Part shown: in pieces, positions 13,309-24,740 of the stretch | How the letters are laid out: the number at the start of each line of letters is the position of its first letter | Numbering within the stretch: the stretch's first letter is position 1 | NCBI GenBank assembly: GCA_030272155.1 | Contig: CP126205.1 | Span: 3,894,501 to 3,958,500, forward strand | Direction of reading: 5' to 3' | Length of the DNA stretch: 64,000 nucleotides | DNA from: Tetradesmus obliquus | Lineage: Eukaryota > Chlorophyta > Chlorophyceae > Sphaeropleales > Scenedesmaceae | Program-made: the position numbers and the translations under genes | The notes under the pieces: model-generated | What the model was told of the DNA's origin: nothing | The model's input: the letters and a program-made list of their open reading frames with translations, nothing else | The model's database searches: none

Positions 13309-16300
13309 GGTGCGTTCAGCAATACTGCAGCAGCACTGCACAACATCATACAAGCTGCTGTGTACCACAGCAGCAGTAGCAGCCCCAACACAGCCTACAT
13401 GAAAGTGTGACTGCTAGTGCCCCGTACATATGCAACAACAGGGAAAACTGAGTTTGACCAGGTTTGACCGCATGTTGACCGCATCTAGGACTCACCGCTG
13501 AATGTCGGCACGTACACATTCACCGCCGGCATATCCTCCACTGGCAGCATGTCCCGCAGCTTGCAAGACAACCCAAAAAACAACTTCAACCGCAACATCC
13601 AACACTGTCATTGACCAGGTTTGACCGCATGTCTGACCGCAAGTTAGAGGAGTTTACATGTGGGTCCTGGACTTTGACTCACCGCTGAACGTTGGCACGT
13701 GCACATTCACCGCCCGCATGTCCTCCAGTGACAGCATATCTCCCAACTTGCAAGGTAAGCCACGCTTGACATTTGCCACAACAGCCAGCACTTAGTTGAC
13801 CACGTTTGACCACGTATTTGACCGCTTCCTTTACTCACCGCTGAACGTCGGCACGTACACGTCCACTGCAGGCATATCTTCCAGCGACAGCATCTCTCCC
13901 AACTTGCGCTGTGGCCGGTGGATCTGGTTCCACAGGCTCAGCACAAAGGCGTTGCTGAGCGTGAAGCCCGCAAACTCGCACAGCCAGACAGGAACAGAGA
14001 GGAGGTAGGACCAGCCCGGGTTGAGGGTGCGCAGCGCGCGCCACACAATGTAGCCCGCCATTGCCAGCTGTAAGTTTGTACAAAGTAAAGATGCATGAGA
14101 GTGCAGGCAGCAGCAGGAGGTATGTGTCAGTTGGGCACTGATGGAAGGTAGGTTGAGCGTGCGCACAATGTAGCCCACCATTGCCAGCTGTTGGATTGTG
14201 CAAAAGGGCATGAGAATGCAGGCAGCAGCAGAAGTATGCAGTGAGCCCATGTGCGATGCTCTGCTGACAACACCGTGCCATATGTTTCCTGCCAGGAATA
14301 ACAAACTATGAGCATTGCTGGCAGTGCCACCCACCCACACATGACTGCCAGCACCCTGAACACCCTCGTGCCCTGCACAAGATCAGTGCCCTGGCTGCCG
14401 GCACCCCCAAACCACTGACCCAGCAATCCCTTCATAGCAGTGGCAAAGCAGCCACCATACTAATACAGCCTGACAGCCAACAACCCGCACACCCATGAAT
14501 AGCTTGGTTTCTGTTTGACGCAAAAGCCTACCTGTGACATCACAGCCAGCACGCGAAACACCCTCGTGCCCTGCACAAGCTCAGTGCCCTGGCTGCCTGC
14601 ACCCTCCCAGCCCCGCTGCGCTGCTGCCGCTGCCAGCTTCTTCGTAGCCGCCACAGCAGCAGCAGCAACAGCACTGGCCTCCAAGCTGCCGCCAGCTGGC
14701 GCTGCCCGCTTCGCTGCATCTGCTGCGGTATCCATCACAGTGGCAGCTGTCAGCTGCTTTGTCCTCTCTCCGGCCGTATTCAGCGGCACCGTCGCGCCTG
14801 CTGCTGCGGCCAGTGCGGCGCTCGCGCCCGCCTTCGCCGCTGCGCTGCTAACCTCCTGCTGGTACTGGCTCATCGTTGATGCCAGCTTCCTGCGCAGCTG
14901 CACTGGCAGCTTGTTAGGACTAAACTTTAGTCCCTTTTTGCCTGCTGCTGTGCCTGAGAGCAGCTCGGACAGCCTCGTGTGGCCGGAGCGTGCAGCAGCT
15001 TGTGCCGGGGTCAGTCCAGCGTAGTTTGTGGCTTCCACGGGGGCCCCGAAAGCCAGCAGGACTTTGCAGACCTCTGTGTGGCCGCGTGCTGCTGCGTAGT
15101 GCAGCGCGGTGTCTTTCCAGCCGTCAGACTTGAGGGCGGTGACGTCTGCACCCGCCTGGCACAGCCACAGGGCCGCCACTGCAGCAGATGAACAGAAGAA
15201 GCAAAAAATGCAGAGGGGAGCAAGTTGACAACATGATGGAAGCAGATGGTCGAACCTTGAAAGTGCAGGATGGCAGTTGTATAGGTGCTTGCCTGGCACA
15301 GCCACAGCGCTGCTACTGCAGCAGCAAACAGGTGCGGAGGAAAATTGCAGGAGACGGTAGATCAACACCCTGGTGTATGCACCTGGTCAGACATGACAAC
15401 TGCAGCAGAGCGGCGTGAAAGAGCATAAACGAGCACAAAAGCGAAACGCAACTACACACGTCAGCGCAGTGAACAGCACATGCGACCACCAGTGAGTAAG
15501 CTTAGCACAGTACTGCCTGAAACATGAGTTGACACCAGGGCAGCTCCGTCGCTCACGTGCTTTGCCCTCCACTGCTGCTGCGTGTAGTGCGGTGAAGCCG
15601 TCGTGGTCTGCCTCCGGGTGGAAGCGCGGCGCGCCATCCGCCAGCGCCTGCAAAACAGTAAGAATGCAGGGCAGGTTTTAGAGGGAAACGCAGACAGCAA
15701 CCTGTGTCAATAAGGTGAAGCCGTCGTGGTCTGCATCTGGGTGGAAGCGGGGGGCGCCATCCGCCAGCGCCTGCACAGGGATGAGGGCAAAAGAGTGATA
15801 GGGTGAGTGAGACGGAGTATAAGCAGTGTATGCGTACGCGGGGAGCCAGAAATACAAAGCATGGGGCCGGGCATACGTGAAGGGCACCGTATAGTTGCAA
15901 GCATGTCCTGTGATGCTCATTGCCATCATCGACCGCACATACTCAGCAGCGCATGGACACCCAGTAGCAGCATGCACACTGAGTTGCGGCATGTGTGCGG
16001 TGTGGTGTGTCGCCCCACCTGCATCGCCTTCACGTCTCCCCTCGCTGCTGCCAGGCGCAGCGCACCAGCGTACACGGGGTCCATGCACATCCTGCAGCAG
16101 TAGCAGCAGCAGCAGCAGCAGCAGTAGCGGCAGCAGAGAACGCAGTCGTTGTGTGGGTCAATTCCACCCGTGATTGAACACGCAGCACGCAGCAGCAGCC
16201 AATTGCGAAACACGTTTGGCTGTAGAATAACAAGAAACTTTTGCCCGCTTCTCACCTCTGTGTTGTGCGGTGCTTCAGCCAGAAGTGGTAGCCCAGGTAC

Positions 16301-17774
16301 AGCAGAACCACCAGCAGCGCACACACAATTACATAAACACACAAAAAACAGCGATAGAGAAAGAGGCACACAGCGCTCACCTTGCTGTTGCCCGCATCTT
16401 GAGCCAGAAGTGGTAGCCCAGGTACAGCAGCACCACAGCCAACCACAACACAGGTTTGACTGTAGAGTAACAAGGACTTTGCCCACTTTTCACCTCCGAC
16501 TTTCACGCATCTTGAGTCAGAGGCGGTAGCCCAAGTACAGCAGATCCACAGCCAACGTCAACACATGTTTGACTGCAGAAACAGAGGGATATCGCCTGCT
16601 TCTCACCTCCTCGTAGCCCGCATCTTGAGCCAGAAGTGGTAGCCCAGGTACAGCAGCACCACCAGCAGCGCACAGCCCAGCAGCAGCAGCCCCCACCAAT
16701 CCACGCCAGGCAGCAGCACCAGGTTCTTGTTTCCCATGGCACTGCCACCTTGTGCGTGCTGCTGGTTCGCCTGATTAGCCCAAGCAGATCTGTAGTCAGA
16801 TCCAGGGGGTTGCTGCTCCAGCTGCCCAAGTGAGGCAGGTGGCCCGCTGCTGACAGTGCTAATCGCGCCAGCAGACACGCCGCCAGCCAGCTGCAGCAGC
16901 TGCCGCACTCTGCCGGCGATGCCAGTGGGTGCTGCCGCCAGGTCGTCTTCCAGCATTCTGCGGCCCCTGCCGCCACCACCACCGCCGCCGCGGCCACCTA
17001 CACAAATTTGAGGTACAAAATTGAGGTCAGATTTGAGGCACAGATTTGAGGTACGTTTGTAAGCTGTGACGCAAACGGCAGAGACGCTGCTGCTACGCTT
17101 CCAAGATGTGACGTGCAGCCTGGTTCCAGGCGCTGTAAGGAGCAACCACGCAGCTTTGGCCGCCACGAAGTTGTGCAGATCAAGCGGCCTCTTTTGCGTG
17201 CATCGCCTGAGCAGTGTAGCAGGCAACATATCGCAGGATTTGGATAAGAATGCACCAAATGTTACAGCTGATCCAAGCAGCACAGTGGTAAATAGGCGCT
17301 CCACATGACCGCATGCAGAAACACCGGAAAATCAGAAGCTGGGTGTTGCTGTGCTCACCGCCGCCTCCCCTCGGCCCTCCACCGCCGCCGCCACCTGCAG
17401 GACAAGCCACCAAACCCCAGGCGACACGGCGCTGTTATTTACAACCCATTACTAATAACCTGCAAGCCGCCCCAATGCTGTACTCCTGGTCCTGCTTCCT
17501 AAACATCATGTAGACAGTAGCAGGCACGTGAAGCACATGCGCCGACAGGCAGCATTGTGGGGAGGGAGTAGCTGCTGCCGACAAACCCCGACATCCTGCA
17601 TGCTGCTGCTGCTGCTGCCGCTGCTGTTGCTTTTCCAGGCACCCACCTCGGCTAGCAGTAGATGCCCCTCCGCCATCACCACCCCGGCCTCCGCCGCCCG
17701 AGCGGCCAGACCCCCCAAAGCCGCCGCCAGACCGGCTGCCGCCAGACCTGGAGGAGCCACCAGAGCCACCCCCT

Positions 17775-17830
<56 letters not shown>

Positions 17831-18762
17831 GAGCCGGGTGACTGGTGTGCACGTGCCTGGCAAGCACAGCATACTTTGGTACAGCAGGCTGTGTGGCCGG
17901 CAAGGGCAGCTACAGCAGCATTATGGCTGCCGCGTCACAGTGACGCTTGCTGTCGGCAGGCATGCAAGCAGCCTGACGCGCTCTGACTCTACCAGCACAT
18001 CTGCCAGTATGATTTATGTTTGCAGCAGCTGCTGCAGCGTGATGCCTTGATTTAAGGGCAGCGCAGCATGCACGACTGTTCCGACTTTGAACCACACCAG
18101 TGAAAGCTTTGTGGCAGTCCATATGAACGCAATGGCAAATGCTGCGCTGGTGTGTCCCACAACACAGACATCCGTTTGACACTGAATGTGCACAACCACA
18201 ACAGCTGCCTTTCTTCCCTTTTTGCGCCAGCTCCTCCACTGCTGCAGCAACAAAAAAAACAGCCACACTCACCAGCGCCTGCTGCTCGTGCACCTCCACC
18301 CCCGCGGCCGCTGCCGCCCCTTCCAGTGTCACCAAAGCCTCCGGAGCGCCTTTCACCAGCGTCACCGCCACTTCCCAAGCCCCCTCCTCTTCCTCCGGCA
18401 CTTGCAGCTGACACACCACCACCATCTCCACGGCCACTTGATCGGCCAGCTGTGCCGAATCCATCCTCACTGCTACTGCCCCAGCTGCCCCCCCTCATGC
18501 CAGCCCAGTCAGAGCCAGCTGCTTCTGCTCTGCTGCTGCCATCTGTGGCAGCTGCTGCACTCCTGGCGCTCACAGCAGCTGCTGCTGCCACCACAGGAGC
18601 ATCACCAGCAGCTGCTGCTGCCTTGACAGCAGACTTGTCGCTGGCCTGCTGCTGGGCCTGGTCGGCAGCATTGTCAGCACTGTTCCCGTTCTTGCCGGGA
18701 GCCTTGGCGGACACTACCCCGATACCAGCAGTGCCGAACGCAGATCCCAGAGAATAGGACAT
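4232..18762 (-). CDS. ankyrin-repeat / BcsA-type GT2 cellulose-synthase-like protein (17 exons, ~2,050 aa)
   Basis: Exons in transcript order: 18762-18273, 17772-17647, 17394-17359, 16997-16607, 16091-16019, 15647-15557, 15178-14532, 14067-13839, 13264-13123, 12076-11875, 10938-10821, 10204-9945, 9678-9493, 8672-8484, 8238-8060, 7597-7511, 6938-4232. Every junction is GT-AG and the phases close to 2,051 codons. Domain order: Ala/Gly-rich N-terminus (1-~310), one transmembrane segment (~322-344), ankyrin repeats (~350-490, motifs DGFTALHAAA and DTALHYAAARGHTEV), Ala-rich linker, membrane helices (~620-680), then the GT2 core. Processive-GT motifs are LDDG (~724), LDCD (~790), ITED (~887) and QRLRW (~925-929), followed by more hydrophobic segments to ~1148. 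It should polymerise a beta-linked wall polysaccharide from a nucleotide sugar at a membrane; the product (cellulose, mannan or other) is unknown. No PilZ domain was seen. The first ATG is assumed to be the start. Confidence 0.85.
6889..7085 (-). repeat. acceptor-side echo of GT2 exon 17
   Basis: The first bases of exon 17 (6889-6938) recur upstream at about 7013-7085. The echo includes the CTGCAG acceptor and a CAG tract on the plus strand, but it is disrupted by a TTTAACTT insertion. The copy nearest the rest of the exon is the functional one. Confidence 0.65.
6942..6995. repeat. (CAG)~18 microsatellite at GT2 exon 17 acceptor
   Basis: A pure CAG run on the plus strand, read as (CTG)n in the transcript, lies immediately upstream of the exon 17 splice acceptor. 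A second CAG run lies at 7085-7111. Confidence 0.95.
7285..7597 (-). repeat. three-copy donor-side echo of GT2 exon 16
   Basis: The end of exon 16 (encoding LLSIWPPISVLLPR) is repeated downstream at about 7396-7445 and, more diverged, at about 7276-7330. The repeat period is roughly 110 bp and includes intron sequence with the word ACATAACAT. Confidence 0.75.
7831..8160 (-). repeat. two-copy donor-side echo of GT2 exon 15
   Basis: About 90 bp at 7831-7925 repeat the end of exon 15 (near 8058-8150, encoding FASGVAYFIINACLGRYGDW) in the downstream intron. Confidence 0.8.
8620..8900 (-). repeat. three-copy acceptor-side echo of GT2 exon 14
   Basis: The exon 14 start, CCTGCAG then codons for AFGGFYLMNRIMLWW, occurs at about 8623-8680 (functional copy), 8750-8790 and 8840-8900. 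The two upstream copies lie in the intron. Confidence 0.8.
9083..9565 (-). repeat. four-copy donor-side echo of GT2 exon 13
   Basis: Copies of the exon end (encoding YTGYSPVVAPAMWEFTL plus its donor) contain the word ACATTG at 9101, 9232, 9370 and 9507, spaced 131-138 bp. Only the copy at 9493-9565 is contiguous with the rest of the exon. The intronic parts contain CCCTAAA words. Confidence 0.85.
9810..10010 (-). repeat. two-copy donor-side echo of GT2 exon 12 (QxxRW region)
   Basis: The stretch encoding the QRLRW motif and its donor at 9945-10010 is repeated at about 9810-9880. The downstream copy keeps a recognisable QRLRWAMGALQ but lies outside the spliced exon. Confidence 0.8.
10180..10575 (-). 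repeat. four-copy acceptor-side echo of GT2 exon 12
   Basis: The exon start (GPMLQGRDGIG) with its TGCATGCAG acceptor is at about 10180-10215, with upstream echoes at about 10263-10300, 10401-10440 and 10538-10575. Spacing is roughly 137 bp for the outer copies. Confidence 0.85.
10881..11690 (-). repeat. seven-copy, 123-bp in-frame echo array of GT2 exon 11
   Basis: The exon start (DTPDGPWTLKDKAGFIQTP) with its acceptor recurs seven times. The word CC(A/T)TCAG falls at 10925, 11048, 11171, 11294, 11417, 11540 and 11663, exactly 123 bp (41 codons) apart each time. The frame stays open across the whole array on the minus strand. The intron-derived part of each unit translates as a Cys-rich string because of CAG triplets. 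Confidence 0.95.
12231..13180 (-). repeat. seven-copy donor-side echo of GT2 exon 9
   Basis: The exon end (encoding LDDGARPAVEDMVRRLRFQSL in part) plus its GTGAGTG donor occurs with CTCACAGG at about 12231, 12372, 12516, 12653, 12793, 12976 and 13118. Spacing is 137-144 bp, with one interval of 183 bp. The functional copy is the most upstream (13123-13180). The others lie downstream in the intron and most have lost the first codons of the motif. Confidence 0.9.
13491..13905 (-). repeat. three-copy donor-side echo of GT2 exon 8
   Basis: The exon end (DMPAVDVYVPTFS plus GTGAGT) is at 13839-13905, with downstream echoes at about 13681-13745 and 13491-13560. Each is associated with TTGACC-GTTTGACC words in the intron. 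Confidence 0.85.
14045..14600 (-). repeat. echoes of GT2 exon 8 start and exon 7 end sharing one intron
   Basis: The exon 8 start (LAMAGYIV, 14045-14067) is echoed upstream at about 14160-14196. The exon 7 end (GTRVFRVLAVM, near 14532-14600) is echoed downstream at about 14345-14400. One intron therefore carries both donor-side and acceptor-side duplications. Confidence 0.75.
15150..15340 (-). repeat. two-copy acceptor-side echo of GT2 exon 7
   Basis: The exon 7 start (AALWLCQAG) at about 15157-15178 is echoed upstream at about 15290-15330, with the adjoining CTGCAG acceptor. Confidence 0.65.
15590..15780 (-). repeat. two-copy acceptor-side echo of GT2 exon 6 (ankyrin)
   Basis: The ankyrin exon start (ALADGAPRFHP-ADHDGFT) at 15590-15647 is repeated upstream at about 15714-15775, again preceded by TGCAG. 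Confidence 0.85.
16251..16675 (-). repeat. four-copy donor-side echo of GT2 exon 4 (transmembrane segment)
   Basis: The DNA encoding VVLLYLGYHFWLK plus its donor is at 16607-16675, with downstream echoes at about 16490-16550, 16375-16435 and 16251-16310. Each echo preserves the hydrophobic core and a GTGAG donor. Confidence 0.85.
17776..17830. repeat. (CAG)~18 microsatellite at GT2 exon 2 acceptor
   Basis: This run is read as (CTG)n in the transcript and ends in the CTGCAG acceptor of exon 2. Confidence 0.95.
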
Positions 18763-21062
18763 GCGGTGCTGCTAGCCTGCTCTCCGAACCGACTTGAAGC
18801 TAGGCGTTCTGCTGCTCACGCGCCACTCATTTAAGGTGCTGACGTTAAGAAATGGTTTATATTTACCGACTACACACCTCACGCGGTAGCAAACATCACA
18901 GAAGCGGAGAAGCGCCTGGTGATGCTAGATGTCCTCAATCGTGTGCATGCTCACAATGCTTGATGACTTTGTTGTTGCTTTCATGGTTATCTATACGATG
19001 GGCGTAGCTTCAGCTGGTGTGAGAGCCTGGCTGGGAATATGGCCAGCGAAGAGCAACGTGAGTCCGCAATAGGTCCGTAGTGATACTGTTACGTTCTTGC
19101 CGGACAGAGTTACGCTAGCAGGATAACCAAAACCATTCATGCCTTGAGTTACGTTGAGCTCTGGTGCGAGGGTCGTGTGCGTTTTCTGGGGCATCTAGTG
19201 GCTGCCATCGGCGACGCTTGGCTGCGGTGCAGCCTTTCCTTTGCTCGCAGAACTGAATATGTATATTTAAGTCCATCTGACCATTTTTAGGGGTTATAGT
19301 TCGTTGGCCAGGGTGATCATCACTCTGGTCGGAAAGCATGACACACCATCGCTCGATGTCAATTCTGATACTCCTTACGGTATTCGTGCAGCCATAACGT
19401 TTTTAATTGCTACTACTACATGTTTGGGACGCCACTGTCAACCATCTTTCTGCTTCGACGGAAAGGCCCGGATCACAGTGGGGCAACAGGAGACACACTG
19501 CCACCACCATAGCGTGAATCAACTATTCCCTCCAAAGACCACAGCAGCGCATTATGGAACACGCCTTGCCGGCTACAGTGCTGGCAGTGTACTGATGATA
19601 CGTATATATATACCAGCTGCTGCCAGCAGGTTCACCAGTTGTGAACATCAGTATCAAATCGGACTTCAGCGGATGTGTAAATTCGTTCTTATACTTCAAG
19701 ATTGCGGGCCGCAGGCAGTAGTACTGCAATTTCACTTAGATCTAATGGCACTGCAGTGTCACTGCACACTCTGCATTGCACTGCAGACTCTACCACTCAG
19801 TGCCAGGCTGGCCTGCCATGGCATGATGCATTGTAGAGTGTGCTCAGTGAGCAGCAGGCTGTTGGGGGGCTGTTGCCCTTGCCTCAAATCCCTATACCAG
19901 CCACAGCATGAAACCGTGCTGAGCACGGTGTGCTCCGCGCTGCAGAGCAGTTCTGCGGCGGTCAGAGCAGTGCTCTGTGCAGCTGGTGCCACGCACTGCC
20001 AGTGCCCTGCCAATGGCAGCCTGGCAGCCTGAGGCTGGTGGCACCTGCAGGCCGCCTCAGTGCAGTGCATGCAGCGCTGTGGCGCCGCACCGTGTGTGCA
20101 TGAACACAGGTGCAGGTGATTGCTGATTTTCTTGAAAAGGCTTGGGGTGTGCGTAATGCTAGCAAACATGATGGTGTAGTCCCTTCTGTTGCCGCTCCAT
20201 TGGGGCGCGGGGCCGATGGCGTTGATGCTATGGCTTGATGGGTAACATGATGATGATGATGATGAGGTGCAGGTGATAAGGTGCGCAGCTATGCAAAAAA
20301 CAAGTCAGTATCAGTGATAACCTGCCGCAGGTGTCAGTGGCACTGACAGACTTTGCAAAGTCAATTGGCGGGGGTCTCAGAAGTTCTGGCTCAGCATTGT
20401 TTCAAGGTGCGCAGCTGTGCATGACCAGCGTCCTTAGTTTCCTGGATTTGTCTAGAATTCGTCATTTTAGTGACAGCGTCTGCCGCAGTAGGTGCTACGC
20501 AGTGACTGCGGTGTCTATGACATGTCATGTACACCCTGTGTACACCCTGTCATCAACGACGTGTGCTGCGCCAAATGCTCGCCATCGCAGGGTGATTGCC
20601 GTCTTTCATCACGGCTGTATGATTACAACTGCAGATCGGCTGCGGATGTGATGATTGCTGCTCGAACAGCCCCACGGCATCACCTGATCATGATGTGGTG
20701 ATCACCCAGACCGTCGATGACATGCTCCACTAGCAAGCATAGCTGCGACTTGATTGACAACACTGATTGAAATATTGGTTCTATAAAATATTCAGCGTCT
20801 GCGAGTCACAGACTGACGCATGTTTAAGTTGTCATTACGAAGTTCATTGTGGCGTGCTGTCCTCAGCGACCAACGAGCTTACCACACCTTGTGGCGCTTA
20901 TAAGCGCCTCACTGCTACCTGTTGTTAGACATGTCGTTGCAAACAAAGACATTATAGCCACCTGTAGCAAGCAAATAGAGGAAACGTCCATTACTAGCCT
21001 GACTCACTGCCGGTGCTCAAGAGTCATACTCCACCACATATAAGTCTAAAGAGATCTATAGC
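18763..21062. other. 2.3-kb divergent intergenic region
   Basis: The region lies between the start of the minus-strand GT2 gene and the first plus-strand protease, so both promoters should be in it. CATATAAG at about 21037 lies only ~25 bp upstream of the protease ATG. No convincing coding sequence was seen. A dispersed repeat fragment sits at 20205-20255. Confidence 0.5.
20205..20255. repeat. copy 1 of a dispersed TGCTATGGCTT-GGTAACATG repeat
   Basis: The words TGCTATGGCTT and GGTAACATGAT are shared with 26200-26275 and 26535-26625. A short (ATG)n run follows here. Confidence 0.6.
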
Positions 21063-21999
21063 ATGATGACGCTCAGCCGGATAGCTGCGGTGTTGCTGCT
21101 TGTCACAGCAGTAGCTGCTCACGGTCACCACCACCGGCACTTGCTAGCCCCAGGAAACAGCAAGACCAACGGCAAGGACAAAGGAGGCCACAAGTTCGAC
21201 TTTCCCAAAGGCACTGCTCGGGGGTTCCTTGACAAAATGGACCAGGCACAAGTCGAGAAGATTCTGCAGAAGGCTCACTTCAGCGACAAGAGTGCCCTCG
21301 CTCAAGAACTGGAGAACGACGCTGATCTGGTAAGCAATGCCTTTAAATGCGTGCATCTGCAGCTTTTCCTGGTCAATTACAAGTGCCGGAGCTGTGTGTT
21401 GGTCCGCCCCAGCAAACCCACGCCTTTTATCCCCAGCAGTCAATCACAGCAAATACGTTGTTTTCTTACTATAGTTCCGTCAACACAAGTCCTGAATGCA
21501 CCCGCCACCGCTCTGCCGCAGCAGTAGCACTGCTCTCCTTGATGCCTCACACCGCTGCATGCTGCAAACGTTGCCGTGATTTGCCTGCAGGGTATCGACA
21601 CCCTCAGTGCAGAGCCGCAGCTCGTCTACGCCTGTGCAGGCATGGCTGTGCCAGAAAGCATCAAGCCAGTAACTACAAAAGCAACACGCTCAACCCGCAA
21701 GCGTGCTTCTACACCCGGCCAAGCTGCTGCTCCTGGGGAGACCCTGAACGGCGTGAACAGCCCCACTGGTGCTGACCCTGCTACTGCCAATGTGTGGACG
21801 CTGTCTTCACGCCCTGAGGCCCCTTACAAGATCTGGTGAGTGTGCGCAATGTTGGAAAGTGACTTTTGCATGGTGCCGAGACGATAGCCTGCACTAAAGT
21901 TCAAAAGCAGCAGCATCGCCAGAAATCTAACAACTGTAGCAGCAACAGCCGGCACAGAAGAATTCGAACTTGGCAGCCCAGCAACTGCTGCCCTAAAAT

Positions 22000-22039
<40 letters not shown>

Positions 22040-23104
22040 CATGCATACTGTGCACTGCCATCACCAGCACCGCCACCATCATCATCTACAACCGCACCAC
22101 CTCTCTGAGTAGTAAGTTCACGTTGCCCACTTACTACTCTCTGACTTAGCTGCCACACCGCTGCTGCTGCTGCTGCTGTGCAGGCTCGACTTCAAGGGTG
22201 CCACCATCACCGGCACTTCCTGGAACAACAACTACGGGTCAGTAATCACCGTGCCTCCTTACTCCACTGATGCCGACACGTCATCCTTCACCCAATCCGA
22301 GCTCGCTAATATTGTGGCAATCTGGCGCGGCGTTTCCGAGGATTACTCGATGTTCAATGTGGATGTAACAACAGTGAACCAGATCGCAAAGGGCACGCCG
22401 CAGCAGTACTTCACGCGCGTGTGCATTGGCGGCAAGAGCGAGACAGTTATGAATAACCCCAACTTTGGGGCAGGTGGAGTCGCGTACGTGGGTGTGTTTG
22501 GCTACGCTTCCACCACCTACCAGCCGGCATTTGTGTTCCCTGGAAACCTTGGCAACGGATTCCCCAAGTGAGTAATACCGTAGTGACACAGGATGAATTG
22601 ACAAAACTCCTATTTTTTTGGACTGTCAAATCACTAATGTATTTTTTTCTGTTCCCTGGCAACCTTGGCAATGGCTTCCCTAAGGAGTAACACACAGTCC
22701 CAGACAATCCGGCAGAGTAACTGCATGCGGGGCAAACTGTTGTATGAGGCTATCCAGCGACCATCATGTTCTATGCCGGCGCCAATGTGAACGCCAGCGG
22801 ATGTGGTTCAGGTGCTGTGCAGTCAGCTAGCCATGCTCGTTGGGCACCCTGCCTCTGTCTGCTCAACTGGTGTAGCGCATGACTGCCATTGCAGCAGTGT
22901 GCAGAACCGCGGCAGTACGTCACATGCGCTGTTGACATCAATGCTACAGTGCATACTGCTGTTTCTGGAATGTACTCACTGCTCCCTGCACTGCTGCTGC
23001 TGCTGCGTAGGTATGTGTGGGAGGCCGTGTCCCATGAGGTTGGCCACAACATGGGCCTCAGCCATGACGGGCGCACCAACGGAGAGGGATATTACCAGGT
23101 GAGG

Positions 23105-23145
<41 letters not shown>

Positions 23146-23292
23146 CTGCTGGTGCTACGTTGAAAGACTTGCTTGAACTTGTGCCACGGCTCGGCTCAAC
23201 ATGCGGCACACATGCAGTTCAGTTGAGCAACCGCAGCATAATAAGCCATCGTGCCACGGAAGCCAAAATAACACCTGCTACCATTTGCTGAC

Positions 23293-23335
<43 letters not shown>

Positions 23336-24636
23336 AGGGCGTCAACGGCTGGGCGCCCATCATGGGGGTGGGCTACTACCAGCCCCTCACGCAGTGGTCC
23401 AAGGGAGAGTATGCACTGGCAAACCAGCCCCAAGATGACCTGGCAATCATCTCACAGAAGCTCGGCTACGCACCAGCCCTGAACGGCAACTCCCAAGGCA
23501 CAGCTACAGCCCTGGTACCGACTGTCTCCGGCGGCGTTGCCACTGCCACAGCCAACGGAATCATCACGCAGACCGGCGCAGTCGACATGTTCCGGGTTGA
23601 CGCTGGCGCAGCAGGGACATTGTTTTACACGGTGTCTGTGCTGGCGCCTTCTGGCACCTACGGCAGGTCAGATCTGGATGCTGCAGTGAGGATCTACGAT
23701 TCAAACGGGGCTGAGATTGCACCAAGCTCGCAGGACAACACAGGCTTGGGTGTGACTGGTGCAGCGTCACTGCCGGCTGCAGGTGCATACTACATTGCTG
23801 TCAGCGGCACAGGATATGGCAATGTGGCAGTTGATGGCTACACCAACTATGCAAGCTTGGGGCAGTTTGCAGTGACTGCAAGCTACCCATCAGCGCAGCC
23901 AAGTCCCAGCCCATCACCCAGCCCATCGACCAGCCCATCACCCAGCCCATCACCTAGCCCAAGCCCATCACCATCACCTAGCCCCAGCCCGTCACCCAGC
24001 CCATCACCCAGCCCATCACCATCCCCTGAGGTGCCCAGCCCAAGCCCAAGCCCATCCCCTGAGCTGCCTAGCCCAAGCCCAAGCCCAAGCCCAAGCCCAT
24101 CACCTGAGCTGCCTAGCCCAAGCCCATCACCGTCACCTGAGGTGCCTAGCCCCAGCCCATCACCCAGCCCTAGCCCCAGCCCCTCTCCATCACCTAGCCC
24201 ATCACCCTCCCCATCTCCCAGCCCCAGCCCCAGGCCGTCACCCAGCCCCAGCCCCAGCCCCCAGCCTGCCAACCTGCTGTATGTCATCAAGGCCGCAGCC
24301 CTCACCAGCAAAATCGCCAGCAACCGCCAATCCTACACTTGCTCCTTCCAAGTCAGGGTCGCCAATTCTAAGGGGCAGGGCCTCAACAATGCAGCAGTAC
24401 GTGGCACCTGGCAGACCGTCTCAGGCAGCACTTACAGCTACAGCGGCACAACAGCTGGCAAAACCGCAACCACGGCTGGCTACTTGACTGTCACTTTCAA
24501 GGCGGCTCTGTCGGCAGGCGGATGCACGGCTAAGGTGGGGACTGTTGCATATTCCGGGTATGCTGTGGGGACAGATCTGGCAACCCTCACGCAGAGCGTC
24601 TCATGGACAGCAGCAAAGCGCCGCACTACTGGCTAA
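21063..24636 (+). CDS. gametolysin-like (M11) secreted zinc metalloprotease with Ser-Pro-rich linker (760 aa)
   Basis: Exons: 21063-21329, 21591-21835, 22184-22567, 23011-23098, 23338-24636. The phases close to 761 codons. Residues 1-19 form a signal peptide, followed by a His cluster (HGHHHRH) and a propeptide-like region. The metzincin site [12 protein letters not shown] is at ~307-318 and the probable Met-turn is APIMGVGYY near 337. A pre-peptidase-C-like beta domain follows (~350-510), then a (Ser-Pro)n linker (~515-638) and a ~120-residue C-terminal domain. Gametolysins and their Volvox relatives cut hydroxyproline-rich wall or matrix glycoproteins; the Ser-Pro stretch would itself be hydroxylated and arabinosylated. 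The first zinc ligand here is His, whereas Chlamydomonas gametolysin is known for a Gln at that position. The secreted location and wall role are inferred from the family. Confidence 0.9.
22536..22690 (+). repeat. two-copy donor-side echo of protease 1 exon 3
   Basis: The exon 3 end ([12 protein letters not shown]) is echoed at about 22645-22686 in the following intron. In the echo the donor has drifted to AAGGAGTAAC. Confidence 0.75.
23895..24267 (+). repeat. coding (Ser-Pro)n hydroxyproline-rich linker
   Basis: About 120 residues of SPSPSP, with occasional [10 protein letters not shown] and STSP, interrupt the protease 1 C-terminal region. This is the glycomodule type found in volvocine wall and matrix proteins. 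It is absent from the paralogue downstream. Confidence 0.95.
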
Positions 24637-24740
24637 GTGCTGCCCAGCAATCCCAGGAGCAACAGCAGCTGCATAGCTGAGCGGTGCGAGGTGTTGCTAC
24701 CAGACAGCAACAGCAAAACAGCGCGAGGGGAGAGTTTTGC

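Noticed and set aside
22740-22810. Possible extra exon in protease 1 intron 3 ([13 protein letters not shown])
   Set aside because: Exons 3 and 4 already join in phase to give [14 protein letters not shown] as in the paralogue; no matching segment in protease 2.
23883-24323. Minus-strand frame of Gly-Leu-Gly-Asp repeats
   Set aside because: Antisense of the (Ser-Pro)n linker of protease 1.
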